From Sulfurimonas sp. UBA6792 (GTDB taxonomy: Bacteria; Campylobacterota; Campylobacteria; Campylobacterales; Sulfurimonadaceae), in NCBI GenBank assembly GCA_002452425.1, contig DKFQ01000036.1:5099-11690 (forward strand): a DNA stretch of 6,592 nucleotides, in the 5' to 3' direction. Under the pieces are notes generated by a model, which had not been told where the DNA came from, did no database searches, and saw nothing but the letters and a program-made list of their open reading frames with translations. Positions 1 to 6,500 of the stretch are shown piece by piece (within the stretch, counting starts at the first letter, position 1; every line of letters begins with the position of its first letter). Both the position numbers and the translations under genes were made by a program.

Positions 1-482
1 ACATAGGGGAGTTTTTCATCATGTGCCGTAAAAGGGAGGTTAAGGCTAGAGCTGTTTTTAGGCCTTTGTTCCATGTAAGGGATTTTTTCTTTATAGCCTA
101 CAATCATCCAGTGGTTTGAGAGCTCCACGTTTGCTTCAAAGAGCGTCTCATCTTTGGTTAAATCAAAAACAATAGGCACAAGCTTCATCTTCTCATATGG
201 CTTGATAATAAGAAAAAAGGTCTCTTTTTTTATCTCACTCTCTATTTCAAAAAAACTGTTTTGAAGTTTTTGTATCTTTTGTGAAGGGAATTTGGAAAAA
301 GCGCAAACTATCTTGATGACATTGTCGAAATCATCTTTAAACTCTTGACATAAAAATTTATCTTTGTCGCTTATATGGAGTGTTGAGTAAGACTGATGGT
401 TCTCTTTTGCGCCTTGGAGAGAGATATCAAGCGCAAAAAGAGGTGCAAGAAAAAAGAGAAGAAGGAGTACTGTTTTAGACAA
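1..482 (-). CDS. pflA: Flagellar motor protein PflA, N-terminal part (3' end outside window)
   Basis: The first 160 codons are visible. The product starts SKTVLLLLFFLAPLFA-LDISLQ, a Sec signal peptide with likely cleavage after Ala17, so the mature protein should be periplasmic. The rest of the visible part is a charged, beta-rich domain with two cysteines (C45, C60) and an 'HWMIVGYKEK' stretch (about residues 124-133); no repeats are reached yet. The identity rests on the position directly downstream of nuoN on the same strand, as in Campylobacter jejuni and Helicobacter pylori from memory, together with the signal peptide and N-terminal domain type. In C. jejuni PflA is a roughly 800-residue protein with a beta-sandwich N-terminus and TPR/Sel1-like helical repeats; it partners PflB in the periplasmic scaffold needed for stator assembly, and its loss gives paralysed flagella. 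I chose the TTG start at 482 because GGAGG and AAGGAG lie just upstream. An in-frame ATG at 503 has no Shine-Dalgarno and would put these motifs inside the gene. A generic secreted TPR protein is the alternative. Confidence 0.77.
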   Translation of the reverse strand, partial: MSKTVLLLLFFLAPLFALDISLQGAKENHQSYSTLHISDKDKFLCQEFKDDFDNVIKIVCAFSKFPSQKIQKLQNSFFEIESEIKKETFFLIIKPYEKMKLVPIVFDLTKDETLFEANVELSNHWMIVGYKEKIPYMEQRPKNSSSLNLPFTAHDEKLPY

Positions 483-492
483 AATGCTCCTT

Positions 493-499
493 CCTCCTT
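493..499 (-). promoter_or_regulatory. Shine-Dalgarno of pflA (double purine-rich site)
   Basis: On the minus strand the sequence reads AAAGGAGGAAGGAGCATT before the TTG at 482. It contains two overlapping anti-16S matches: AAGGAGG at 493-499, 10 bases from the TTG, and AAGGAG just after it, 4 bases from the TTG. This strong site decides the start in favour of TTG over the ATG at 503, which lies upstream of the site. Confidence 0.65.
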
Positions 500-514
500 T
501 CATTGATGTCACAC

Positions 515-540
515 ACTAAAACGAACTCGTCCGCTTTAGT
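515..540 (-). repeat. Inverted repeat / RNA hairpin 2 upstream of pflA
   Basis: On the minus-strand RNA the arms ACUAAAGCGGA and UUCGUUUUAGU pair over 11 base pairs (12 including the loop-closing C-G), with two G-U wobbles. On the plus strand the two wobbles become A-C mismatches, so the structure fits the nuo-to-pflA transcript better than the opposite one. It abuts hairpin 1 (539-564), sharing two bases. The downstream sequence GUGUGACAUC has no U-run, so it is not a standard terminator. Confidence 0.6.
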
Positions 541-564
541 TGCAGGGACAAATGTCCCTGCAAC
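539..564. repeat. Perfect 12-bp inverted repeat (hairpin 1)
   Basis: GTTGCAGGGACA is followed by AA and then its exact reverse complement TGTCCCTGCAAC. As RNA this would form an 11-bp GC-containing stem with a four-base loop, the most stable structure in the window. As DNA it is a 26-bp dyad that could also bind a dimeric protein. On the minus strand it begins right at the end of an AAGGAGG motif (564-570), and no U-tract follows it. It could be a terminator-like or RNA-stabilising hairpin after nuoN, or the core of a repetitive intergenic element. Confidence 0.75.
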
Positions 565-576
565 CTCCTTATGCTA

Positions 577-594
577 CGAAAAACAAGTTTTTCG
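577..594. repeat. Perfect 8-bp inverted repeat (hairpin 3) after nuoN
   Basis: CGAAAAAC, AA, GTTTTTCG on the plus strand. On the minus-strand RNA it is CGAAAAA-CUUG-UUUUUCG, an A/U-rich stem capped by a CUUG loop, 16 bases after the nuoN stop codon. The 3' arm is U-rich, so it could act as a weak terminator or pause site, but the stem is poor in GC and the sequence after it (UAGCAUAAGG) has no U-run. Confidence 0.55.
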
Positions 595-610
595 AGAAAA
601 TTAGAGGTAA

Positions 611-2119
611 TTAATACCCGCTATTATAGACAAATGCAGTAATAAATTCTAGTAACTGATTTACCGCAACAAAAGCAAAAATAGTTCCTATTGCAGCAAT
701 TCCGATAATAGTTTTGAGTGAAAGTGTTGCATTTGCACTGTAAACATGACCGCCATTTTCTACAATCGGGTCTTTCATAAACATGTAAACGATAAGCTTG
801 AGGTAGTAGTACCCTGCTATCGCTGAGTTAAGCGCCATAATAAGTGCTAAAACCGTATAACCGCCTGTTACAGCTGAACTTATCATATACATTTTTCCCC
901 AGAACAGACCAAAAGGTGGAAGACCTGCAAGGCTGAGCATAAAGAGCGCCATAATCGTTGCAGCTACTGGTGCAGTTTTTATCATCCCTGCAAATTTGTT
1001 GTAGCTATGGTCTGACTGCTGATGTGCAGGAAGATTTTTCTGACGGCTTATCCAAAGCATAGAAAATGAACCAAGGTTAGTAAAGCTAAAGAGTACCCAG
1101 TAGAGGAAAAGTGCGCTGTTTGACTGCGTTGTGCCAATCAAAATAGCCGCCATTACAAAACCTGCATGCGAGATAGAGCTGTATGCGAGCATTCTCTTTA
1201 CGTCTGTTTGCACTAATGCCCAGACGTTTGCCATCGTCATAGTAATAACAACGCTTGCATAGAGGATAACTTCCAACCAAACAACACCGCTATGAATCAA
1301 GAACTCAAAGATTCTCATCGCAACAACAAATGCTGCTATCTTTGGAACGATAGACATGTATCCTGCAAGTGCTGCTGATGAGCCCTCATAAACATCTGGT
1401 GTCCATGTATGAAACGGAACCATAGAGAGTTTGAAGCCAAATGAAGCAAGCAAGAAAACAACACCGACAAGAACAAATCCGATGTCTGCGTAGTTGTTTG
1501 CTTCAAGAACAGCTGCTATCTGGTTAATCTCAACAGAACCTGTAAGCGCATAAAAGACCATCGAACCAAAACTGAAAAATCCTGCTGCTAATGCACCCAT
1601 TGTAAAATACTTTACTGCCGCTTCAAATGATTTGTCACGGTTATGCATTGCGATAAGCGTATAGAGTGCAAGTGAAGCTGTCTCAAGTCCTACAAAGATA
1701 AGGATAAGATTGTCCGTTGCCACCATAAACTGGAATCCTGCAATCATAAACAAGAAGAGTGCAAAGAACTCAGGGTATGTAAACTCATGGAATCTTTTAT
1801 GCGTAAGTGCCAGAGGGATAAAGAGCATAGAAGCACCTACAACGATAAACTGCGACAAAATCGCTAAACCGTCGATAAGCATCACATCAAAAACGCCCAT
1901 TACTGTTCCATTGCTAACAAACACGCCTGCCGAATCCATCAACGCTACAAAGTCAACTCCCAAAATAAGAAGGCTGAGCATAACGTAAAGTGAGCGGTCT
2001 TGCTCACTTTTAAAGAGGTCTATAACGATAATCAAAAGCGCACCAATGATTGGGATAAGCATCGGTACAAGAGTGATTAGATTTAATGACTCAATTGAGA
2101 TATTTACTGGTGATAACAT
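611..2119 (-). CDS. nuoN: NADH-quinone oxidoreductase subunit N (complex I, NuoN)
   Basis: NuoN is one of three antiporter-like proton-pumping subunits in the membrane arm of complex I, the one nearest the NuoJ/K/A/H junction. The 502-residue product is almost wholly hydrophobic, with about 14 predicted membrane helices, a usual length for the family. The expected charged residues are present: Glu146 in 'IFVGLETASL' (TM5), Lys170, Lys230 and His237 around 'GFKLSMVPFHTWTPDVYEG' (TM7), Lys260 in 'MSIVPK' (TM8), Lys308 in 'TDVKRMLAYSSISHAG', and Lys409 in 'PPFGLFWGK' (TM12). These match E. coli E133, K158, K217, H224, K247 and K395 by motif. The ATG overlaps the nuoM stop by one base (TAATG), and AGGAGG (2127-2132) lies 7 bases upstream, so translation is coupled to nuoM. 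It is the last nuo gene of the operon. I see no frameshift or lost key residue. Confidence 0.98.
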   Translation of the reverse strand: MLSPVNISIESLNLITLVPMLIPIIGALLIIVIDLFKSEQDRSLYVMLSLLILGVDFVALMDSAGVFVSNGTVMGVFDVMLIDGLAILSQFIVVGASMLFIPLALTHKRFHEFTYPEFFALFLFMIAGFQFMVATDNLILIFVGLETASLALYTLIAMHNRDKSFEAAVKYFTMGALAAGFFSFGSMVFYALTGSVEINQIAAVLEANNYADIGFVLVGVVFLLASFGFKLSMVPFHTWTPDVYEGSSAALAGYMSIVPKIAAFVVAMRIFEFLIHSGVVWLEVILYASVVITMTMANVWALVQTDVKRMLAYSSISHAGFVMAAILIGTTQSNSALFLYWVLFSFTNLGSFSMLWISRQKNLPAHQQSDHSYNKFAGMIKTAPVAATIMALFMLSLAGLPPFGLFWGKMYMISSAVTGGYTVLALIMALNSAIAGYYYLKLIVYMFMKDPIVENGGHVYSANATLSLKTIIGIAAIGTIFAFVAVNQLLEFITAFVYNSGY

Positions 2120-3675
2120 TAGTGTGCCTCCTCCCCTTTTGGTTTTGTAAGTAGTGCCATATCTTTAGAGACACTCGGGATTCTCTGCTTTGCCTCTTCA
2201 CTTAAAGCCTTTTCATGCATAAGAGAAACAACCGCTTCAACGCTTGTGTTGATAGGTCCTAAAAGTGGTTTTGGATAGATTCCAAGCCAGATAGTAATGA
2301 TTGTAAGCGGGATAAGAGCAAGAAGCTCTCTTTTGTTTACATCAGGAAGATTTCTGTTCTCCTCTTTTGTTACTACACCAAAGAACATCTTTTTATATGC
2401 CGCAAGCATATAGATAGCCCCTACAATAATAGCTGTTCCTGCCAAAAGTGTAAGTATATGCGACTGCTTATAAAAACCAAGAAGGCTTAAAAACTCTCCT
2501 ACAAAGTTGATAGTAAGCGGAAGACCCACAGATGCCATAAGCATCACACCAAAGATAGTTGCATAGCGAGGCATAACAGAAGCTAATCCGCCAAACTCAC
2601 TCATATACTTTGTATGTCTTCTATCGTAGATAACCCCAACAAGAAAGAAGAGTGCGCCGGAGACGACACCGTGCGCTATCATAAGAAAGATAGAACCTGT
2701 AATCCCCTCCACGTTAAGAGCAAACGTTCCAAGGATGATGACACCCATATGTGAAACAGAAGAGTATGCAACGACTTGTTTAATATCTTTTTGTGCATAA
2801 GCAACCATCGCTGTATAGATAATCATGATGATAGCTAAGACTGCAATCGGATACATAAAGTAAACCGACGCATCCGGAAAGAGCGGTAATGAAAAACGGA
2901 TAAATGCGTATGTTCCCATTTTCAAGAGAATCGCCGCAAGGATAACCGAACCGATAGTCGGAGCTTGTCCGTGAGCGTATGGCAACCATGTATGAAACGG
3001 AAACATCGGAACTTTGATAGCAAAGCCCATAAAAAATGCCGCAAATAACCAAAGCTGGAAAGATTCTGGCAAAATCAGACGGTACCAATCAAGAAGTGCG
3101 AAACTCCACTCTCCTGTTGCCTGATAGTAGAAGTACGCCATAAAAAGCATACCCACAAGCATCACAAGTGATCCTGCAAAGGTATAGAGGAAGAACTTTA
3201 CAGACGCATAGATGCGAAGCGGTCCACCCCATGCACCGATAATGTAGAGCATCGGTACAAGTGAGAGTTCCCAGAAGAGATAAAAGACGATAGCATCAAG
3301 AGCGGCGAAAACACCTACCATCGTCATCTGTAAAAACAGAAGCGTGATAATCATGTTTTTGATATCTTTTGTCTCACCCAAAGATGCTATACCAATCATA
3401 GTAAAAAACGCCGCCAAGATGATGATAAAGAGCGAGATACCATCCACACCCACGATATAGTTGATACCAAAAGTAGGTACAAGTGCGATTTGCTCCATAA
3501 ACTGCATACCCGATGCATTTGCGTCAAATACAAACCATAGCCATAGTGCTAAGACAAACTCAATAGTAGCTACAGCAACGCCGTATGAGCGAATGCTGTT
3601 TTTATTGACTACAAATCCAAGAACTCCTGCGAGTGCCGGGAAGAAAATTAAAATCGATAAGATATGATCTAACAT
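2119..3675 (-). CDS. nuoM: NADH-quinone oxidoreductase subunit M (complex I, NuoM)
   Basis: NuoM is the middle antiporter-like proton-pumping subunit of the complex I membrane arm, between NuoL and NuoN. At 518 residues it is close to the usual length (about 510) and spans the membrane about 14 times. Key residues are visible: Glu136 in 'FYLFWELSLVPMLYIIG' (TM5), Lys221 and His228 in 'AIKVPMFPFHTWLPYAHGQAPT' (TM7), Lys252 in 'LLKMGTYAFIRF' (TM8), Lys299 in 'AQKDIKQVVAYSSVSHMG', and Glu394 in 'NFVGEFL' (TM12), where NuoM has Glu in place of the Lys found in NuoL and NuoN. This Glu, with 'HGQAPTIGS' after the TM7 motif, separates NuoM from its paralogues. The C-terminal 30 or so residues are charged and hydrophilic. 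The start is 3 bases after the nuoL stop, and AGGAG (3684-3688) inside the end of nuoL serves as ribosome binding site. Confidence 0.98.
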   Translation of the reverse strand: MLDHILSILIFFPALAGVLGFVVNKNSIRSYGVAVATIEFVLALWLWFVFDANASGMQFMEQIALVPTFGINYIVGVDGISLFIIILAAFFTMIGIASLGETKDIKNMIITLLFLQMTMVGVFAALDAIVFYLFWELSLVPMLYIIGAWGGPLRIYASVKFFLYTFAGSLVMLVGMLFMAYFYYQATGEWSFALLDWYRLILPESFQLWLFAAFFMGFAIKVPMFPFHTWLPYAHGQAPTIGSVILAAILLKMGTYAFIRFSLPLFPDASVYFMYPIAVLAIIMIIYTAMVAYAQKDIKQVVAYSSVSHMGVIILGTFALNVEGITGSIFLMIAHGVVSGALFFLVGVIYDRRHTKYMSEFGGLASVMPRYATIFGVMLMASVGLPLTINFVGEFLSLLGFYKQSHILTLLAGTAIIVGAIYMLAAYKKMFFGVVTKEENRNLPDVNKRELLALIPLTIITIWLGIYPKPLLGPINTSVEAVVSLMHEKALSEEAKQRIPSVSKDMALLTKPKGEEAH

Positions 3676-3678
3676 CTA

Positions 3679-5601
3679 TTAAACTCCTAAACCTGAGAGA
3701 AATGTCTTGATTTCCCCAGAATATCTTGCTGCAAGACCAAATGCTACAGCCAGTGACAATAATATAACCGTTCCTGCTACCATCCATTTAAGCATAGTCG
3801 AGAGGTTACCGCTTTGCATAACCCTTGTCTTCTCTCCTGTTTGGTAAAAGACATTTGCAATACCATCAACCGTAGCATCCACAACTTTTTGATCAATCTT
3901 CGTCCAAAATACTTCAGAGAGTTCTCTATAAGCTTTAACGATATAGTTCTCATAGAAGTATGGAATGTAGTACTGGTTGATAAGCAGTTTGTATCCAAAG
4001 CTGTTTTCCATCTTTGAAGTGCCATCCGGTACTTTTATATCTTTGCTTGTATATTTTTTATACGCATAAGCAATCGCTCCCATAACAAAAAGCTGTGTAC
4101 CGATAGTCATAATCCAGTATGTTGCAGCTGAATGAACATGGTACTCTGTAGCAGGAAGCAACTCTGTTACCATACCAAAGTAACCCATTTTAAATGCTCC
4201 GGCGATAACTGCCAAAACAAGTAACGGACTCATCGCAACAAGCATAAACTTGTATGCTTCATGCGGGTGGATACCAAAGTGCTTGTATCTGTCTTCACCG
4301 TGGAAGATGAGTGCAACAAGTCTAAATGAGTAAAACGCCGTCAAACCTGCCGTAAGAAGAAGCACTGTATAAATGATAAAGTGATGCTCAACAAAAGCAA
4401 CCTCTAAAATCAAATCTTTTGAGAAGAAGCCCGCTAAAGGAAAGATACCCGCAAGTGCAACAGAAGCGATAGTCATCATCAAAAATGTACCCTTCATAAC
4501 CTTGCTAAGACCACCCATCTTAAACGGATCAAGCTCATCGTGCATAGCGTGCATAACGTTACCTGCACCCAAGAAGAGAAGCGCTTTAAAGAAAGCGTGT
4601 GCCATAAGATGGAAAAGTGCAACCCAGTATGCGCCAAGACCGGCTGCGGCAAACATATAACCTAACTGAGAGAGTGTTGAGTATGCGATAACTCTTTTCA
4701 TGTCACGGTTTACAAGTGCCATAGATGCCGCAAAAAGTGCCACAAATGCGCCAAGAGAAGCGATAAATAGCCCAACAGCCGGAATCAAATCATAAAGAGG
4801 ATTTGCACGAACAACAAGGTAAACCCCTGCTGTTACCATCGTAGCCGCGTGGATAAGAGCCGAAACCGGAGTTGGACCCTCCATCGCATCTGCTAGCCAT
4901 GTGTGAAGCGGAAATTGAGCCGATTTACCCATCGCACCGATGAAAAGGAAGATTCCCATCCAAGTCAATACATCTGTTTCTAAAGATGGCATTGCCGCAA
5001 AAGCCTCTGTATATTGAAGCGTTCCTGTGTTCCAGTAAACCAAAAAGATACCGATAAGCATACCAAGGTCGGCGATACGGTTCATGATAAACGCTTCATT
5101 AGCCGCCCAAGATGCGCTCTCTTTGTGGTACCAGAAGCCAATTAGTAGCCATGAACAAAGACCAACGCCCTCCCAACCGATGAAAAGACCTGCGAAGTTA
5201 TCACTCATAACAAGTATCATCATAGAGAAAACGAAAGCAGAGAGGTAAGAGAAAAATCTGTTAAACCCTTTGTCGTGATCCATATATCCGATAGCATAGA
5301 CGTGTACAACAGTTGAAACAAGTGTTACAACCATCATCATCACAACGCTTACCTGATCCACTACAAAACCAAACGGAATGTAAAGGTCTCCCGTTGCCAT
5401 CCATGTCATCATCTCAACATGAATAGTGCGTCCTGTCATAAAAACAAGCAGAAGCAAAATAAAACTACTTAGTAAAGAGACACCAAGAAGAGCACTCGGT
5501 ACGATTCCCGCTATCTTCGTCTTTTTCGATGCACCAAAAAGTGCTGCAAACAAAGAGCCCACAAGCGGTGCAAAAAGTGCGGTATATAAAAAGAGTTCCA
5601 T
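3679..5601 (-). CDS. nuoL: NADH-quinone oxidoreductase subunit L (complex I, NuoL)
   Basis: NuoL is the distal, largest antiporter-like proton-pumping subunit. The 640-residue length fits the family (E. coli about 613). Residues expected for proton transfer are present: Glu144 in 'GWEGVGLCSWLLIGFWY' (TM5), Asp178 in 'NRIADLG', Lys226 and His233 in 'GKSAQFPLHTWLADAMEGPTPVSALIHA' (TM7), His251, Lys302 in 'NRDMKRVIAYSTLSQLGYM', His331/His335/Lys339, and Lys395-Asp396 in 'GFFSKD' (TM12). After the antiporter core, about residues 533-590 form a long amphipathic stretch ('SFGYKLLINQYYIPYFYENYIVKAYRELSE'), the lateral helix that lies along NuoM and NuoN, followed by the terminal anchor helix (about 603-626). 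This tail distinguishes NuoL from NuoM/N and from Mrp antiporters. The ATG is 3 bases after the nuoK stop; an AGGGGG tract in the last codons of nuoK (5608-5613) is the likely ribosome binding site. Confidence 0.98.
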   Translation of the reverse strand: MELFLYTALFAPLVGSLFAALFGASKKTKIAGIVPSALLGVSLLSSFILLLLVFMTGRTIHVEMMTWMATGDLYIPFGFVVDQVSVVMMMVVTLVSTVVHVYAIGYMDHDKGFNRFFSYLSAFVFSMMILVMSDNFAGLFIGWEGVGLCSWLLIGFWYHKESASWAANEAFIMNRIADLGMLIGIFLVYWNTGTLQYTEAFAAMPSLETDVLTWMGIFLFIGAMGKSAQFPLHTWLADAMEGPTPVSALIHAATMVTAGVYLVVRANPLYDLIPAVGLFIASLGAFVALFAASMALVNRDMKRVIAYSTLSQLGYMFAAAGLGAYWVALFHLMAHAFFKALLFLGAGNVMHAMHDELDPFKMGGLSKVMKGTFLMMTIASVALAGIFPLAGFFSKDLILEVAFVEHHFIIYTVLLLTAGLTAFYSFRLVALIFHGEDRYKHFGIHPHEAYKFMLVAMSPLLVLAVIAGAFKMGYFGMVTELLPATEYHVHSAATYWIMTIGTQLFVMGAIAYAYKKYTSKDIKVPDGTSKMENSFGYKLLINQYYIPYFYENYIVKAYRELSEVFWTKIDQKVVDATVDGIANVFYQTGEKTRVMQSGNLSTMLKWMVAGTVILLSLAVAFGLAARYSGEIKTFLSGLGV

Positions 5602-5604
5602 CCC

Positions 5605-5913
5605 TTACCCCCTCATCGTTGACATATTGTCAAGGTCAATATTGTTATGTTTTTTATGCCACACAATCAAAAGTCCAAGACCAACGGCAACCTCTGATGC
5701 AGCGATTGCGATAACAAAAAACGCAAACATCTGACCGGTTAAGTCGCCATAGTAGTGTGAAATTGCAGCAAAAGAGATATTTACCGCATTTAAGAGTATC
5801 TCCGTTGCAAAAAACAGCATAAGCAAGTTTTTTCTTCTCATAACACCCATCAATCCAATAGCAAAAAGGATAGTTGAGAGTACAAGATAGTGGTGTAATC
5901 CTATTTCCATCAT
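5605..5913 (-). CDS. nuoK: NADH-quinone oxidoreductase subunit K (complex I, NuoK)
   Basis: NuoK is a small membrane subunit with three transmembrane helices at the junction between the quinone site and the antiporter modules (homologue of mitochondrial ND4L). The 102-residue length is typical. The two membrane glutamates needed for coupling are visible: Glu38 in 'LFFATEILLNAVNI' and Glu74 in 'AIAASEVAVGLGL', equivalent to E. coli E36 and E72; the 'RRKN' loop sits between helices 1 and 2. Two consecutive ATG codons (5913 and 5910) could start it; the first overlaps the nuoJ stop in an ATGA arrangement. The upstream Shine-Dalgarno is weak (AAAAGG), so initiation probably depends on ribosomes finishing nuoJ. 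The C-terminal tail 'HKKHNNIDLDNMSTMRG' is hydrophilic. Confidence 0.98.
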   Translation of the reverse strand: MMEIGLHHYLVLSTILFAIGLMGVMRRKNLLMLFFATEILLNAVNISFAAISHYYGDLTGQMFAFFVIAIAASEVAVGLGLLIVWHKKHNNIDLDNMSTMRG

Positions 5914-6488
5914 GAGTGAGCCTTTTTGTTTTTATCTTCTTCTTTCATCATCATTATCTCAGCCTCATTCATCAATGTAACAGAGAGATCCATCTTTTTG
6001 CCTGCAAGAACGATTCCTGCAATCATCGCTACTAGAAGCATAACTGCCGCAACCTCAAAAGGAACAAGATACTTGGTAAAAAGAACCATACCTACTTCTT
6101 GAACATTTTTTGTGGCGTCAACTGACGGATAGAGTGCTTCGATGTTGTTTCCCACAATCGGTGCCGCAACGATAACTACAACCATAAGAGCAGCAAGCGT
6201 ACTTAATCCGATGATAATAGCTTTGTTCCCCTGTTTTTCCTTAACCTCTCTTGTTGTGTCAAAAAACATCATACCAAAAGCATAAAGAGCCATAACGGCA
6301 CCGGAGTAAACGACGATTTGAACCGCACCTAAAAAGTCAGCACCCAAAATAAAGAAGAATGCCGATATAAAAATCATTCCTGCCGCAAGTGCCGATAGGG
6401 CATACAACGCCTGAGACGTTGTTACCGCTACGTAAAACATTGCGATTGTTAAAAAAGCGAACAGGTAAAATGCAATTGCTTCAAACAT
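5910..6488 (-). CDS. nuoJ: NADH-quinone oxidoreductase subunit J (complex I, NuoJ)
   Basis: NuoJ (ND6 homologue) is a five-helix membrane subunit of complex I whose TM3 carries a pi-bulge thought to switch during coupling of quinone reduction to proton pumping. The 192-residue product has five hydrophobic segments, and 'GADFLGAVQIVVYSGAVMALYAFGMM' (about residues 49-74), with Tyr61 and Gly63, is the diagnostic TM3 signature. The last 25 or so residues are hydrophilic and lysine/glutamate-rich. I start at the ATG at 6488, which has AGGAG (6496-6500) at an ideal 7-base spacing; an in-frame TTG at 6494 would sit only one base from that motif and is unlikely. The gap to nuoI is 11 bases and the stop overlaps nuoK, consistent with one operon. 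Confidence 0.97.
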   Translation of the reverse strand: MFEAIAFYLFAFLTIAMFYVAVTTSQALYALSALAAGMIFISAFFFILGADFLGAVQIVVYSGAVMALYAFGMMFFDTTREVKEKQGNKAIIIGLSTLAALMVVVIVAAPIVGNNIEALYPSVDATKNVQEVGMVLFTKYLVPFEVAAVMLLVAMIAGIVLAGKKMDLSVTLMNEAEIMMMKEEDKNKKAHS

Positions 6489-6495
6489 AACCAAA

Positions 6496-6500
6496 CTCCT
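6496..6500 (-). promoter_or_regulatory. Shine-Dalgarno of nuoJ
   Basis: AGGAG on the minus strand, overlapping the nuoI stop codon (TAAGGAG) and 7 bases before the ATG at 6488. It fixes the nuoJ start at the ATG and not at the in-frame TTG at 6494. Confidence 0.7.

Larger units (their letters stand above)
483..610. other. Noncoding gap between nuoN and pflA
   Basis: This 128-base stretch is the only sizeable noncoding region in the window. It contains three inverted repeats (577-594, 539-564 and 515-540), two AAGGAGG motifs on the minus strand (564-570 and 493-499) and no convincing reading frame. No clear -10/-35 promoter for pflA was recognised. None of the hairpins is followed by a U-tract on the minus strand, so a classical terminator is not evident and transcription from the nuo operon may continue into pflA. 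All the other gene junctions in the window are 0-11 bases, so this gap stands out. Confidence 0.85.

Noticed and set aside
516..551. A possible 11-codon reading frame (TTG to TAG, minus strand) after the AAGGAGG at 564-570, as a leader peptide for pflA.
   Set aside because: The TTG is 12 bases from the motif and sits in the loop region of the strongest hairpin; the peptide has no recognisable character. Too short and poorly supported.
577..594. Intrinsic terminator of the nuo operon.
   Set aside because: The stem is A/U-rich with only G-C ends and no following U-tract on the minus strand, so I list it only as an inverted repeat.
1710..1988. Plus-strand open frame opposite nuoN, and similar ones opposite nuoM (3461-3667) and nuoL (3814-4017).
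   Set aside because: They lie wholly inside conserved nuo genes on the other strand, and their Lys/Ser/Thr-rich translations resemble no known family.
3679..5601. Considered whether NuoL, NuoM and NuoN could be Mrp antiporter or membrane hydrogenase subunits.
   Set aside because: The nuoI-J-K-L-M-N order, the NuoL lateral helix and terminal anchor, and the NuoM TM12 glutamate all fit standard complex I.
5426..5734. Plus-strand open frame across the nuoK/nuoL junction.
   Set aside because: Antisense to two well-supported genes, no ribosome binding site noticed, and a composition expected of the complement of membrane-protein codons.
5910..6494. NuoJ starting at TTG 6494 (MVMFEA...).
   Set aside because: The only Shine-Dalgarno would be one base from this TTG; the ATG at 6488 has the same motif at 7 bases and gives the usual N-terminus.
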